Shown: piece after piece, positions 9,355-17,794 of the stretch | How positions within the stretch are numbered: position 1 is the first letter of the stretch | Layout: the number at the start of each line of letters is the position of its first letter | Source of the DNA: Hephaestia caeni | Lineage (GTDB): Bacteria; Pseudomonadota; Alphaproteobacteria; Sphingomonadales; Sphingomonadaceae | Direction: 5' to 3' | Length of the DNA: 64,000 nt | NCBI RefSeq assembly: GCF_003550065.1 | Contig: NZ_QXDC01000004.1 | Location: 62,001 to 126,000, forward strand | Notes under the pieces: generated by a model | Seen by the model: only the letters and a program-made list of their open reading frames with translations | What the model was told of the DNA's origin: nothing | Databases searched by the model: none | Position numbers and translations under genes: made by a program

Positions 9355-9791
9355 CAGCCGACCGCTGAGCGGGCGCGCGCCTCGGCCGCCGCATCGGCAA
9401 TCGCTTCGAAGGCGAGCCGGATCGAGGGATGGCGCGCGCTGTGGGGAAGCGCGGGAGCGAGCGTCTCGAGCCCCGGCCAGTCGGGCACGCCGCCCTCGCC
9501 GCGCAACCATGCCGCCAGCGCATCGCGCGCGGCGGCGAGGTCTTCGGCGCCGCGCCCGATCGCATTGGCCGCCATCAGCGCGGACGACGCCTGCCCCAGC
9601 GCGCAGGCGCGCACGAGCATCCCGATCGCGGCGACGCGGCCCTCCTCGTCCACATCCACGTCGACGGTCACGCGGCTGCCGCAGACCGGCGAGCGCTTCT
9701 CCGCCGACCCCATCGGCGCGGGCAAACGCTCATGATAGGGGATCGAGGCCGCCAGCCGCAGGATGTCCGTATTGTAGAGCGGGGCCGTCAT
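9354..9791 (-). CDS. Iron-sulfur cluster assembly scaffold-like protein (NifU N-terminal/IscU fold)
   Basis: The 145-residue protein has the IscU/NifU-N layout: MTAPLYNTDILRLAASIPYH, a first cysteine in SPVCGSRV and a second in RACALGQASS. The position of the third scaffold cysteine appears replaced: the C-terminal helix reads HSARHPSIRLAF where the family has a Cys. Start ATG 9791 gives the usual N-terminus; the open frame extends 12 codons further without family resemblance. It lies between cvpA and a Kef antiporter rather than in a suf/isc cluster. It may be a variant scaffold or a protein that no longer builds clusters. Confidence 0.8.
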   Translation of the reverse strand: MTAPLYNTDILRLAASIPYHERLPAPMGSAEKRSPVCGSRVTVDVDVDEEGRVAAIGMLVRACALGQASSALMAANAIGRGAEDLAAARDALAAWLRGEGGVPDWPGLETLAPALPHSARHPSIRLAFEAIADAAAEARARSAVG

Positions 9792-9833
9792 GAATGCGGA
9801 TGTAGGCGCGAACCACGCCGAACGCATCCCCTG

Positions 9834-10394
9834 TCAACCAGTTGTATTTGCGGGCGCGCGGCCATCGTCCCGGCGCCGCTCGAATACCGGCTCGCCATGC
9901 CGCCGCCGGTCGACGAAATCGGCGATGCTCGCGCTCGTCGCGTTGAGCAGCGGATAGCTGCGCGATTGGGTCAGCCAGCCCGGCCGTTCGGTGGGGCCGC
10001 CGCCGGTTGTGTCGAGCACCAGCACCGCGAGCAGGAACAACAGGCTCGCGAGGATCAGCCCTTTGAGCGCACCGAAGCCGAAGCCGAGCGCGCGATCGAC
10101 CGGCCCGACGATCGAATTGCGCGTCCGCCGGCCAAGCGCGTTCGCCACCATCCGGCCGCCGAACCAGGTCACCCCCGCGATCAGCACGAACGCGAGCACC
10201 GCCGCCCCGCCGACGGTTCCCACCACCGGCGCCAGCATCGCCGCGAGCGGGGTGTGGAAAAGCTTGAGCACGAACACGATCGCCACCCAGGCGAACAGCG
10301 ACAGCACCTCGGTGACGAAGCCGCGCATGAGCCCGAGCACGGCGGCGCCGCCGACGAGCAGGAGCACAAGGATGTCGAGCGTGGTCAGGCCCAT
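9834..10394 (-). CDS. cvpA: CvpA family membrane protein
   Basis: This 186-residue protein has four or five transmembrane helices in the first 130 residues and a polar tail of about 50. The family pattern is clear in TTLDILVLLLVGGAAVLGLM followed by RGFVTEVLSL, and later VGPVDRALGFGFGALKG. CvpA is required for colicin V production in E. coli and is linked to envelope stress tolerance. It sits 61 nt after radA on the same strand, a conserved alphaproteobacterial pair. Confidence 0.9.
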   Translation of the reverse strand: MGLTTLDILVLLLVGGAAVLGLMRGFVTEVLSLFAWVAIVFVLKLFHTPLAAMLAPVVGTVGGAAVLAFVLIAGVTWFGGRMVANALGRRTRNSIVGPVDRALGFGFGALKGLILASLLFLLAVLVLDTTGGGPTERPGWLTQSRSYPLLNATSASIADFVDRRRHGEPVFERRRDDGRAPANTTG

Positions 10395-10455
10395 CGTCTT
10401 ATCCGAATAACACAGTCAGAGGTGGCGGCGAAGCCCGTTTGCGGGTTGTGCGGCG

Positions 10456-11829
10456 CTAGCCTCGCCCGAGCATATGATCAACCAGCGCGCCGAGCGTCTT
10501 GAACCCCGATAGCCGCAACCCGCTCTTTTCGCCCGCCATTCCCGCGGGCACCAGCGCGCGCTCGAACCCCAGCTTGCCCGCTTCCTTGAGCCGGAGCGCG
10601 CCATGTGCCACCGGCCGCACCTCGCCCGACAGCGCGACCTCGCCGAACGCCACCGCGTCGGCGGCCACCGGCCGCTCGCTCAGCGCCGAGACGAGCGCGG
10701 CGGCGACCGCGAGATCGGCGGCCGGATCCTGCACCCGATACCCGCCGGCGATGTTGAGATACACCTCGCACGCCGAGAAGCTGAGCCCGCAGCGCGCCTC
10801 GAGCACCGCGAGGATCATCGCCAGCCGCCCCGAATCCCAACCCACCACCGCGCGCCGCGGCGTCGCCCCCGACGCCAGCCGCACCACCAGCGCCTGGATT
10901 TCGACCAGCACCGGGCGCGTGCCCTCCAGCGCGGGGAACACCGTGGCGCCGGTGACATTCTCGTCACGATGCGTCAGGAACAACGCCGAAGGATTTGAAA
11001 CTTCGGTCAATCCTTCGGTCTGCATCGCGAACACGCCGATCTCGTCGGTGCCGCCGAAGCGGTTCTTGAGCGCGCGCAGGATGCGATATTGGTGGCTGCG
11101 CTCGCCCTCGAAGCTCAGCACCGTATCGACCATATGTTCGAGCACGCGCGGCCCCGCGATCGTGCCGTCCTTGGTCACATGCCCCACCAGCACCACCGCG
11201 CTGCCGCGTTCCTTGGCGAAGCGGATCAGTTCCTGCGCCGAAGCGCGGACCTGGCTCACCGTGCCGGGGGCACCTTCGATCAGGTCCGAATGCATCGTCT
11301 GGATCGAATCGATGACGAGCAGCGCGGGCGGGGTGCCTTGCCCGAAGGTGGTGAGAATATCGCGGGTCGAGGTCGCCGCGGCGAGCTTGATCGGCGCGGT
11401 GCCCAGCCCGAGCCGTTGCGCGCGCAGCCGCACCTGATCGGCGGCTTCTTCACCAGATACATAGGCGATATTGTGCCCAGCCAGTGCGAGCTGTGCCGCG
11501 GCCTGCAACAGCAGCGTCGATTTGCCGATCCCCGGATCGCCGCCGATCAGCGTCGCCGATCCTTCGACCAGCCCGCCGCCGAGCGCGCGATCGAGTTCGG
11601 CGATTCCCGTCGCCAACCGCTCGGGCAGCGCGACCTCGGTATCGAGCTGGACGACCTGCAAGGCGCGGCCGCCCGATTGCAGGTTATGCTTGGCCTGAAA
11701 CGGCGTCACCACCGCGCCCGCTTCCTCGATCAGCGTATTCCATTCGCCGCAATCGGCGCATTGCCCCTGCCAACGATGGCTCACCGATCCGCACGATTGG
11801 CAGACGTAGCGTTTCTGGGGTTTGGCCAT
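10456..11829 (-). CDS. radA: DNA repair protein RadA (Sms)
   Basis: RadA is a RecA-like hexameric ATPase that drives branch migration in recombinational repair. The 457-residue protein has every expected part: an N-terminal C4 zinc finger (CQSC and CADC), Walker A GDPGIGKSTLLL, Walker B ALLVIDSIQTM, the RadA-specific KNRFG motif, and a C-terminal Lon-like domain. ATG 11829 gives the usual MAKPQKRYVC start; a TTG two codons upstream is also open and neither has a strong ribosome site. It heads the run radA-cvpA-IscU-like-Kef-DUF423. Confidence 0.96.
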   Translation of the reverse strand: MAKPQKRYVCQSCGSVSHRWQGQCADCGEWNTLIEEAGAVVTPFQAKHNLQSGGRALQVVQLDTEVALPERLATGIAELDRALGGGLVEGSATLIGGDPGIGKSTLLLQAAAQLALAGHNIAYVSGEEAADQVRLRAQRLGLGTAPIKLAAATSTRDILTTFGQGTPPALLVIDSIQTMHSDLIEGAPGTVSQVRASAQELIRFAKERGSAVVLVGHVTKDGTIAGPRVLEHMVDTVLSFEGERSHQYRILRALKNRFGGTDEIGVFAMQTEGLTEVSNPSALFLTHRDENVTGATVFPALEGTRPVLVEIQALVVRLASGATPRRAVVGWDSGRLAMILAVLEARCGLSFSACEVYLNIAGGYRVQDPAADLAVAAALVSALSERPVAADAVAFGEVALSGEVRPVAHGALRLKEAGKLGFERALVPAGMAGEKSGLRLSGFKTLGALVDHMLGRG

Positions 11830-11878
11830 CTCCAAGCCTGTAGCAGAACGAGAACGATAGGAGAACAGAGAAATCGTA

Positions 11879-11899
11879 CGCCCCCTCCTGAAAGGGGCG
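11879..11899 (-). terminator. Probable hairpin terminator after the GST gene
   Basis: An inverted repeat (CGCCCC at 11879-11884 and GGGGCG at 11894-11899) lies just downstream of the GST stop on the minus strand, in the 79-nt gap before radA. The following bases are only modestly T-rich, so rho-independent action is plausible but not certain. Confidence 0.4.
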
Positions 11900-11908
11900 C
11901 GCCGAAGC

Positions 11909-12613
11909 CTATTCCTTCGACGGTATCGCCAGCCCCCGCTGCACCGCCGGCCGGTCGAGCCCGCGTTGCAGCCACGCGGCGACGTTGCCGAAATCGTCGA
12001 ACCCGACGATATCGCGCGCCTCGTAAAATCCGATCAGGTTGCGCACCCAGCCGAGCATCGAAATGTCGGCGATCGTATAGGCGTCGCCCAGGAACCACGT
12101 CTTGCCCGCGAGCGCCCCGTCCATCACCCCGAGCAGCCGCTTCGATTCGTCGACGTAGCGTCCGAGCGGGCGCTTGTCCTCCCACGCCTTGCCCGCGAAC
12201 TTGTTGAAGAAACCGAGCTGGCCGAACATCGGCCCGACGCCCCCCATCTGGAACATCAGCCACTGGATCGCGTGCCAGCGGCCCGCCGGATCGTGTGGCA
12301 CGAACTTGCCCGTCTTGTCGGCGAGGTAGAGCAGGATCGCGCCCGATTCGAACAACGCCAGCGGCTTGCCCCCCGGCCCCGCCGGATCGAGGATCGCGGG
12401 GATTTTGCCATTGGGGTTGAGCGACAGGAATTCGGGCGTCTTCTGATCGTCGGTGCCGAAATCGACGAGATGCGCCTCGTACGGCAACCCCGTCTCTTCG
12501 AGCATGATCGACACCTTCACCCCGTTGGGGGTGTTGAGCGAATAGAGCTGCAACCGATCGGGATGCTCGGCCGGCCAGCGGCAGGTGATCGGGAAATCGG
12601 CAAGGGGGTCCAC
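11909..12613 (-). CDS. Glutathione S-transferase family protein (Nu-class, YfcG/YghU-like)
   Basis: The 234-residue protein has an N-terminal thioredoxin-like domain and a C-terminal helical domain. The diagnostic stretch is LYSLNTPNGVKVSIMLEE, where the TPNG replaces the usual Ser/Tyr/Cys active site. With SLNPNGKIPAI and LFESGAILLYLADK it matches the E. coli YfcG/YghU group, which binds two glutathiones and reduces disulfides. The start is GTG 12613 with GAGG about 8 nt upstream. It is followed by a hairpin and is divergent from a glycosyltransferase. Confidence 0.88.
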   Translation of the reverse strand: MDPLADFPITCRWPAEHPDRLQLYSLNTPNGVKVSIMLEETGLPYEAHLVDFGTDDQKTPEFLSLNPNGKIPAILDPAGPGGKPLALFESGAILLYLADKTGKFVPHDPAGRWHAIQWLMFQMGGVGPMFGQLGFFNKFAGKAWEDKRPLGRYVDESKRLLGVMDGALAGKTWFLGDAYTIADISMLGWVRNLIGFYEARDIVGFDDFGNVAAWLQRGLDRPAVQRGLAIPSKE

Positions 12614-12772
12614 GCGCTACATCCTCGAACCTGAAGCCTTCCCGACTTCTGGCGAGTTTGGCGTCCGTCTTCAACACCCTTTCCCATCGTCGCCGCCGAC
12701 CCGGACCACACAGTGGCAAATTCTGATATCGTTGCGGTGGCGTTTGTCGTCGGCTGCCGCTATCGGCGCGGA

Positions 12773-13918
12773 ATGAAGCCGAGCGATCTCCGCGTGGCGC
12801 TGTTCAGCGGCAACTATAACTACGTCCGTGACGGCGCCAATCAGGCGCTCAACCTGCTCGTCGGTCACCTGCTCGACCGGGGGGTGCATGTGCGCGTCTA
12901 TTCGCCCACCGTCGCCGAACCCGCCTTCGCTCCGACCGGCGATCTGGTCGACGTGCCCGCGATGCCGCTGATCGGCGGGCGCGGCGAATATCGGGTGGCG
13001 GGCGGAATCACCCGGCGCGTGCGGCGCGATCTGGAGGCGTTCGCGCCCAATCTGGTCCATGTCTCGGCACCCGATTGGCTCGGCCACCGGGCGGTCTGCT
13101 TTGCGCGCCGTCGCGGTCTTGCGACGCTGGCCTCGCTCCACACCCGGTTCGAAACCTATCCGCGCTATTACGGGCTGCCGTTTCTCGAGCCCATCTTCGT
13201 GTGGATGCTCCGCCGCTTCTACGGCCGGGTCGATCAGGTGATGGTCCCCACCCCCAGCATCGCCGACCTGCTCGAACAATGGGGCGTCGCCACGCCGATC
13301 GGCATCTGGTCGCGCGGGATCAACCACGATCGCTTCTCGCCCGCACGCCGCGATCTCGCGTGGCGCCGCGCGCACGGCATCGGCGACGATGAAATGGCGA
13401 TCGGCTTCCTCGGCCGGCTGGTGAAGGAAAAGGGGCTCGACATCTTCGCCGAGGTCGTCACCGATTTGGCGCGGCGCGGCGTGCCGCACAAGGTGCTCGT
13501 CATCGGCGAAGGCCCGGCGCGGGACTGGTTCGAAAACCAGGTGCCCGAGGCGGTGTTCGCGGGCTTCCAGTCGGGTGACGATCTCGGCCGCGCGGTCGCA
13601 TCGATGGACGTGTTCTTCAACCCCAGCATCACCGAGACCTTCGGCAACGTCACGCTCGAGGCGATGGCGGCGGGCGTGCCCGTGGTCGCCGCGCGCGCGA
13701 CCGGCGCGGTCGATCTGATCGACGAGGGCGTCACCGGCTTCCTCGTCCCCCCGCGCGAGGTCAGCGGCTATTCACAAGCAATCGAGCGCATCGTCGGCGA
13801 TCCCGCGCTGCGCCGACGGATGGGCGCCGCGGGCACCGCGTGCGCGGCGGGCTATCAATGGGAAACCGCCAACCAGGCCGTGCTCGACGCCTATCTCGAG
13901 GTGATGGCGCGGCGCTGA
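12773..13918 (+). CDS. Glycosyltransferase family 4 (GT-B fold)
   Basis: The 381-residue protein has a GT-B layout: an N-terminal acceptor domain (FSGNYNYVRDGANQALN near residue 12) and a C-terminal nucleotide-sugar domain with FLGRLVKEKGLDIFAEVV and the retaining EX7E motif ETFGNVTLEAMAAGVPVVA. It resembles sugar transferases acting on lipids, such as the SQDG-synthase/mannosyltransferase group; acceptor and donor are not determined. ATG 12773 was chosen because the upstream 20 codons overlap the divergent promoter. It stands alone. Confidence 0.88.
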   Translation: MKPSDLRVALFSGNYNYVRDGANQALNLLVGHLLDRGVHVRVYSPTVAEPAFAPTGDLVDVPAMPLIGGRGEYRVAGGITRRVRRDLEAFAPNLVHVSAPDWLGHRAVCFARRRGLATLASLHTRFETYPRYYGLPFLEPIFVWMLRRFYGRVDQVMVPTPSIADLLEQWGVATPIGIWSRGINHDRFSPARRDLAWRRAHGIGDDEMAIGFLGRLVKEKGLDIFAEVVTDLARRGVPHKVLVIGEGPARDWFENQVPEAVFAGFQSGDDLGRAVASMDVFFNPSITETFGNVTLEAMAAGVPVVAARATGAVDLIDEGVTGFLVPPREVSGYSQAIERIVGDPALRRRMGAAGTACAAGYQWETANQAVLDAYLEVMARR

Positions 13919-13960
13919 CCGCCGCCGCAGCGCGCGAACGAAGCAGCGGCGGACAGGCTT

Positions 13961-14245
13961 TCATTTCCAATCGTAGGTCAGCGGTCCTTCGCGGAATGCG
14001 AAGCGATCGATATGCTTTTCGACCACCTCGCGCATCCGGCCACTATCCTCGCCCTCGGGCACGGTGAGTTCGAGATCGAGGCTCTCGCTGTCGGCGCGCA
14101 TCGCGAGCCGGCTGCCGCCCGGAAAATCGATCGTGCCCTCCTCCGGCGTGAACACGACCGTCATCTTGTGGCTCCAGTGCTTGGCAAGCTGCTGGAGATA
14201 GCGGCTGGCCGACGCCGTCGGCACACGGGCGACCGAGAGGCTCAT
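13961..14245 (-). CDS. DUF2218 family protein
   Basis: A 94-residue soluble alpha/beta protein. The family pattern is visible in the N-terminal TASASRYLQQLAKHWSHK, the central EGTIDFPGG and the C-terminal REGPLTYDWK. DUF2218 proteins have no established role. Its start overlaps the stop of the PadR regulator gene by ATGA, so the two are translated together; the partnership suggests it is part of the response that PadR controls. Confidence 0.85.
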   Translation of the reverse strand: MSLSVARVPTASASRYLQQLAKHWSHKMTVVFTPEEGTIDFPGGSRLAMRADSESLDLELTVPEGEDSGRMREVVEKHIDRFAFREGPLTYDWK

Positions 14246-14820
14246 TTGAGCCGCTCGATCTTCTGCGCGGCTTCGTCGATGATCGCGGCAACGTCGAGCA
14301 GCGTCTCGACGCCGACATCGTCGCGCGTCAGCCGATGCTGGAGCACCTGCCGCAGATTGCCCATCGCCCGCCGGATCGGCGCGCCGTCGGTGCGCTCGCG
14401 CATCTCGCCGACTTGCGCCAGCCGCGCCATCAACGCGGCGACTTCCTCGACATTCTCGTCCAGATGCGCGCGCCCGGCATCGGTGATCGCGAATTTCTTG
14501 CGGGTGCCTTCGGCCGCCTGCTCCTCGATCAACCCCATGTCGCCGAGCAAGGTCAGCGTCGGATAGACGACCCCCGGGCTGGGTGCATAGGCGCCGCCGG
14601 TCAGATCCTCGATCTCGCGGATCAGGTCATAGCCGTGGCGCGCGTCGTCGGCGATCAGCTTCAACAGCACGAGCCGCAGTTCGCCGCCGTCGAACATCCG
14701 CCGCCGGCCGCGCCCGCCGCCACGCTCGCGGCCCCAGCCGCCGTGGCCGCCATGCCGGTCGCCCCAGCGCCCCGGCCCCATGTGCATGCCGCCGCAGCGG
14801 CCATGTCCGTGTCTCATCAT
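14242..14820 (-). CDS. PadR family transcriptional regulator
   Basis: This 192-residue regulator has an unusual Gly/His/Arg-rich N-terminus (residues 1-45, many HG and RG pairs), then a PadR winged helix (MFDGGELRLVLLKLIAD, HGYDLIREIEDLTGGAYAPS, PGVVYPTLTLLGDMGL) and a C-terminal dimerisation helix region. The His-rich tail could bind metal, which is inference. ATG 14820 has AAGGA 8 nt upstream. A perfect palindrome at 14848-14859 lies just upstream and may be its own operator. It is divergent from rarA. Confidence 0.9.
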   Translation of the reverse strand: MMRHGHGRCGGMHMGPGRWGDRHGGHGGWGRERGGGRGRRRMFDGGELRLVLLKLIADDARHGYDLIREIEDLTGGAYAPSPGVVYPTLTLLGDMGLIEEQAAEGTRKKFAITDAGRAHLDENVEEVAALMARLAQVGEMRERTDGAPIRRAMGNLRQVLQHRLTRDDVGVETLLDVAAIIDEAAQKIERLK

Positions 14821-14847
14821 GTCATGTCCTTCATTTAAGATGGCGTT

Positions 14848-14859
14848 AAGATATATCTT
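14848..14859. promoter_or_regulatory. Candidate PadR operator (12-bp perfect palindrome)
   Basis: AAGATATATCTT is a perfect palindrome in a strikingly AT-rich stretch between padR and rarA, 28 nt upstream of the padR start. Position and symmetry fit an autoregulatory operator or a core promoter element bound by a dimer. The assignment is by position only. Confidence 0.45.
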
Positions 14860-14967
14860 GATAGAGTTTATGCAACCCACTTTTTTGGGATGTTTGGGCT
14901 AAACTTCGCATCGCCTTCCGGCTCGAGACGTGCGTTCCGCCGACAACCATCCTATCTTCCCCGCACG

Positions 14968-16287
14968 ATGGCAGACCTCTTCGCCGATCAGGAACCGACA
15001 GCCGCCGCGCCGCCCGAGCCCGACGATACCGCGCCGCTCGCCGATCGGCTGCGGCCGCGCGCGCTCGACGATGTGGTGGGGCAGGAGCATCTGACCGGCC
15101 CGGAAGGCGCGATCGGCCGCATGGTCGGCGTCGGCAAGCTCTCGTCGATGATCCTGTGGGGGCCGCCCGGCACCGGCAAGACGACGATCGCGCGGCTGCT
15201 CGCCGATGCGGTGAGCCTGCGCTTCGTGGCGATCTCGGCGGTGTTCTCCGGCGTCGCCGATCTCAAGAAGGCGTTCGCCGAGGCGCGCGAACATGCCCGG
15301 ATGGGCAAGCGCACCTTGCTGTTCGTGGACGAGATCCATCGCTTCAACCGCGCGCAGCAAGACGGTTTCCTGCCCTTTGTCGAGGACGGCACCGTCACGC
15401 TGGTCGGCGCGACCACCGAGAATCCGAGCTTCGAATTGAACGCCGCGTTGCTCAGCCGCGCGCAAGTGCTGATCCTGTATCGGCTGGGGCATGAAGCGCT
15501 GGCGACGCTGCTCGACCGCGCCGAGATGGTGGAGGATCGCCCCCTGCCCCTCACCCCGCCGGCGCGCGACGCGCTGATCGCCAGCGCCGATGGCGACGGC
15601 CGCTTCCTGCTCAACCAGGCCGAGACGTTGTTTTCGGTCGCGTTGGAGGCGCCGCTCGATCCGGCCGGGCTCTCGGCCTTTCTCCAGCGCCGCGTCGCGG
15701 TCTACGACAAGGATCGCGAGGGGCATTACAACCTCATCTCGGCGCTCCACAAATCGATCCGCGGCAGCGACCCGCAGGCCGCGCTCTATTATCTCGCGCG
15801 GATGCTCGTCGCGGGCGAGGAACCGCTCTACGTACTGCGCCGGCTGACGCGGATGGCGTCCGAAGATATCGGCCTCGCCGACCCGCAGGCGCTCGTCCAG
15901 TGCCTCGCCGCCAAGGACGCATACGATTTCCTGGGCTCGCCCGAGGGCGAACTCGCGATCGTGCAGGCGTGCCTCTATCTCGCGACCGCGCCCAAATCGA
16001 ACGCGGCGTACAAGGCGGCGGGCGCGGCGTGGCGATCGGCGAAGGAGACCGGCTCGCTGATGCCGCCCCAGAACATCCTCAACGCGCCCACCAAATTGAT
16101 GAAGCAGATCGGCTACGGCAAGGGCTACGCCTACGACCATGATCAGGCGGAGGGCTATTCGGGCGCGAATTACTGGCCCGACGACATGGCGCCGCAAACC
16201 TTCTACACCCCCACCGACCGCGGCATGGAAAAGCGCATCGCCGAACGCATGGCTTGGTGGCGCGAACTGAAGGAGCGCGGCACATGA
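14968..16287 (+). CDS. rarA: Replication-associated recombination protein A (RarA/MgsA)
   Basis: RarA is a tetrameric AAA+ ATPase related to clamp loaders that acts at stalled forks. The 439-residue protein has Walker A WGPPGTGKTTIARLL, Walker B LLFVDEIHRFNRAQQDGFLP, the sensor segment LVGATTENPSFELN, and the C-terminal oligomerisation part ending in the FYTPTDRGMEKRI region typical of the family. ATG 14968 (MADLFADQ) was chosen over an upstream in-frame start that lacks conservation. It shares ATGA with the next gene. Confidence 0.95.
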   Translation: MADLFADQEPTAAAPPEPDDTAPLADRLRPRALDDVVGQEHLTGPEGAIGRMVGVGKLSSMILWGPPGTGKTTIARLLADAVSLRFVAISAVFSGVADLKKAFAEAREHARMGKRTLLFVDEIHRFNRAQQDGFLPFVEDGTVTLVGATTENPSFELNAALLSRAQVLILYRLGHEALATLLDRAEMVEDRPLPLTPPARDALIASADGDGRFLLNQAETLFSVALEAPLDPAGLSAFLQRRVAVYDKDREGHYNLISALHKSIRGSDPQAALYYLARMLVAGEEPLYVLRRLTRMASEDIGLADPQALVQCLAAKDAYDFLGSPEGELAIVQACLYLATAPKSNAAYKAAGAAWRSAKETGSLMPPQNILNAPTKLMKQIGYGKGYAYDHDQAEGYSGANYWPDDMAPQTFYTPTDRGMEKRIAERMAWWRELKERGT

Positions 16288-16634
16288 TCACCCTCGACGA
16301 TGCCGTCGCCTACGCGCTGGGCCTTCCCGATACCGAATTGTCGACGAGCTACGGCCAGCCCGCGGTCAAGGTCGCGTCGAACGGGCGCGCGTTCCTCTAT
16401 ACCGGCCACGAACGGGACACGTCGTTCGGCCTCGCGCTCGATCTCGACACGATCGAGATGCTCAAGGAAACCGATCCCGACACCTATTGGCAGAGCGCGC
16501 ATTACGAAGGCTGGCCTGCGGTGCTGGTGCGCTACGACAGCCCCGATCCCGAACGCGTCCGCACGATGACCGAGCGCTCGCGCGACTGGACGGCCGCCAA
16601 GCCCAAAGTGCGGCCCCGCAAACGCAAGGCGTGA
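16284..16634 (+). CDS. MmcQ/YjbR family protein
   Basis: A 116-residue protein of the MmcQ/YjbR double-wing fold. Family traits are the start MITLDDAVAYALGLPDTE, STSYGQPAVKV and the tail ending in basic residues (RPRKRKA). The fold is sometimes called DNA-binding, without firm function. It overlaps rarA by 4 nt and the next gene by GTGA, so three genes form a coupled unit. Confidence 0.88.
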   Translation: MITLDDAVAYALGLPDTELSTSYGQPAVKVASNGRAFLYTGHERDTSFGLALDLDTIEMLKETDPDTYWQSAHYEGWPAVLVRYDSPDPERVRTMTERSRDWTAAKPKVRPRKRKA

Positions 16635-17503
16635 CGCCTTTCACCCATTTCGCCGCGATCGACTGGTCGGGCGCGGTCGGGCCGCGGCAGAAGGGGCTCG
16701 CGGTGGCGCTCTGCACCATCGGCAGCGAGGCGCCGGTGCGCGTGCGGCCGGGCCATGTCTGGTCGCGCGGCGAGGTACTCGGCTGGCTCGACCGCGAGAT
16801 GCCGCGCGATACGCTGGTCGGGCTCGATCTCGGCCCATCGCTGCCCTTCGTCGATGCCGGCGCCTTCTTCCCCGGCTGGCGCGAGAGCCCCGCCGATGCG
16901 CGCGGGTTGTGGGCGCTGGTCGAGCGGCTGTGTGCCGACGATCCGCACCTTGCGGCCTCGTCGTTCGTCGATCACCCGCAAGCCGCGCGCCATTTCCGCC
17001 GCCACGGCGGGCGCACCGGCGACAAGTTCGGCGTCGGGCGCGGCCGGCTGCGCGTCACCGAGTTGGCGCAGCGCGCGCAAGGGCTCAACCCGTACAGCAA
17101 CCTCAACCTCGTCGGCGCGGCGCAGGTCGGCAAATCGAGTCTTACCGGCATGCGCGTGCTCCACCGCCTCGCCGGCCGCGTGCCCGTCTGGCCGTTCGAT
17201 TCCGCACCGCCGCGCGGGCCGCTGATCGTCGAGATCTACACCAGCCTCGCCGCGCGTGACGCGGGCCGCCCCAAGGGCCGCAGCAAGATGACCACGATCG
17301 CCGCGCTCAACGCCGCGCTGACCCACCCGGCGATCGGCAGCGCCCCGGTGCCCGGCGACGGCGCGATCGACGATCACGGCGCCGACGCGCTGCTCACCGC
17401 CGCCTGGCTGCGCGCCAATGCGCACCGCGCGGCGTTGTGGCAACCGCACGACCTCACGCCTCAAATCGCGCAAACCGAGGGCTGGACCTTCGGCGTCGTC
17501 TGA
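16631..17503 (+). CDS. Conserved protein of unknown function, possibly RNase H-like fold
   Basis: The 290-residue protein starts at GTG 16631, overlapping the previous stop. I cannot assign a characterised family. It opens with FAAIDWSGAVG, has a second acidic strand end VGLDLGPSLPF, and ends with DDHGADALLTAAWLRA; the spaced acidic residues in these contexts recall actin/RNase H-like superfamily proteins such as DUF429. The middle has a conserved-looking block GLNPYSNLNLVGAAQVGKSS, which contains a GxxxxGKS-like string that is probably not a true P-loop because the preceding strand is not hydrophobic. The cytoplasm is its likely location. Confidence 0.7.
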   Translation: MTPFTHFAAIDWSGAVGPRQKGLAVALCTIGSEAPVRVRPGHVWSRGEVLGWLDREMPRDTLVGLDLGPSLPFVDAGAFFPGWRESPADARGLWALVERLCADDPHLAASSFVDHPQAARHFRRHGGRTGDKFGVGRGRLRVTELAQRAQGLNPYSNLNLVGAAQVGKSSLTGMRVLHRLAGRVPVWPFDSAPPRGPLIVEIYTSLAARDAGRPKGRSKMTTIAALNAALTHPAIGSAPVPGDGAIDDHGADALLTAAWLRANAHRAALWQPHDLTPQIAQTEGWTFGVV

Positions 17504-17522
17504 CGCATGGGGCGTTGACGAG

Positions 17523-17588
17523 GCGGCATCGGCCCGCTTCCCCCACCTCGTCACCGGTGGCCGGGTGGGGGAAGCGGGCCGGTGCCGC
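17523..17588. repeat. Long GC-rich palindromic repeat, copy 1
   Basis: The left arm reads GGCCCGCTTCCCCCACC (from 17531) and the right arm GGGTGGGGGAAGCGGGCC (17563-17580), bounded by GCGGCATCGG and CCGGTGCCGC. The arms pair over about 28 bases. The same arms recur at 27281-27361 and 40127-40209. It lies between a coding gene and tRNA-Thr, so it may also end transcription. Confidence 0.8.
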
Positions 17589-17601
17589 GACCGATAAGAA
17601 C

Positions 17602-17677
17602 GCCGGTTTAGCTCAGTTGGTAGAGCAGCGGTTTTGTAAACCGAAGGTCGCGGGTTCGAATCCTGCAACCGGCACCA
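17602..17677 (+). tRNA. tRNA-Thr (anticodon UGU)
   Basis: The 76-nt cloverleaf includes an encoded CCA. The acceptor stem GCCGGTT pairs with AACCGGC. The D-arm reads GCTCAGTTGGTAGAGC, the anticodon loop is TTTGTAA with anticodon TGT at 17635-17637, and the T-arm contains GGTTCGAATCC. The bottom of the anticodon stem has one G-A mismatch. UGU reads ACA and, with wobble, other Thr codons. Confidence 0.96.
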
Positions 17678-17794
17678 CCGCGCTAAAAGGCGCCCCGATG
17701 CCGCCGGATTATCGGCGCAACTACCGCCGGCCGACCGACTGGCGACGACGTTGGCCGACACCTCTTGTCGGCGTGAATGGATTAGGAGAGGCCA

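Noticed and set aside
7516..9735. 739-codon open frame on the plus strand opposite the Kef antiporter gene
   Set aside because: Its composition is repeated Arg/Gln/His/Pro with no recognisable fold, and the antiporter on the other strand has full domain structure and operon overlaps.
17085..17140. P-loop in the unknown protein downstream of mmcQ (GAAQVGKSS)
   Set aside because: The preceding residues (PYSNLNLV) lack the hydrophobic strand pattern and no Walker B follows; treated as a chance match.
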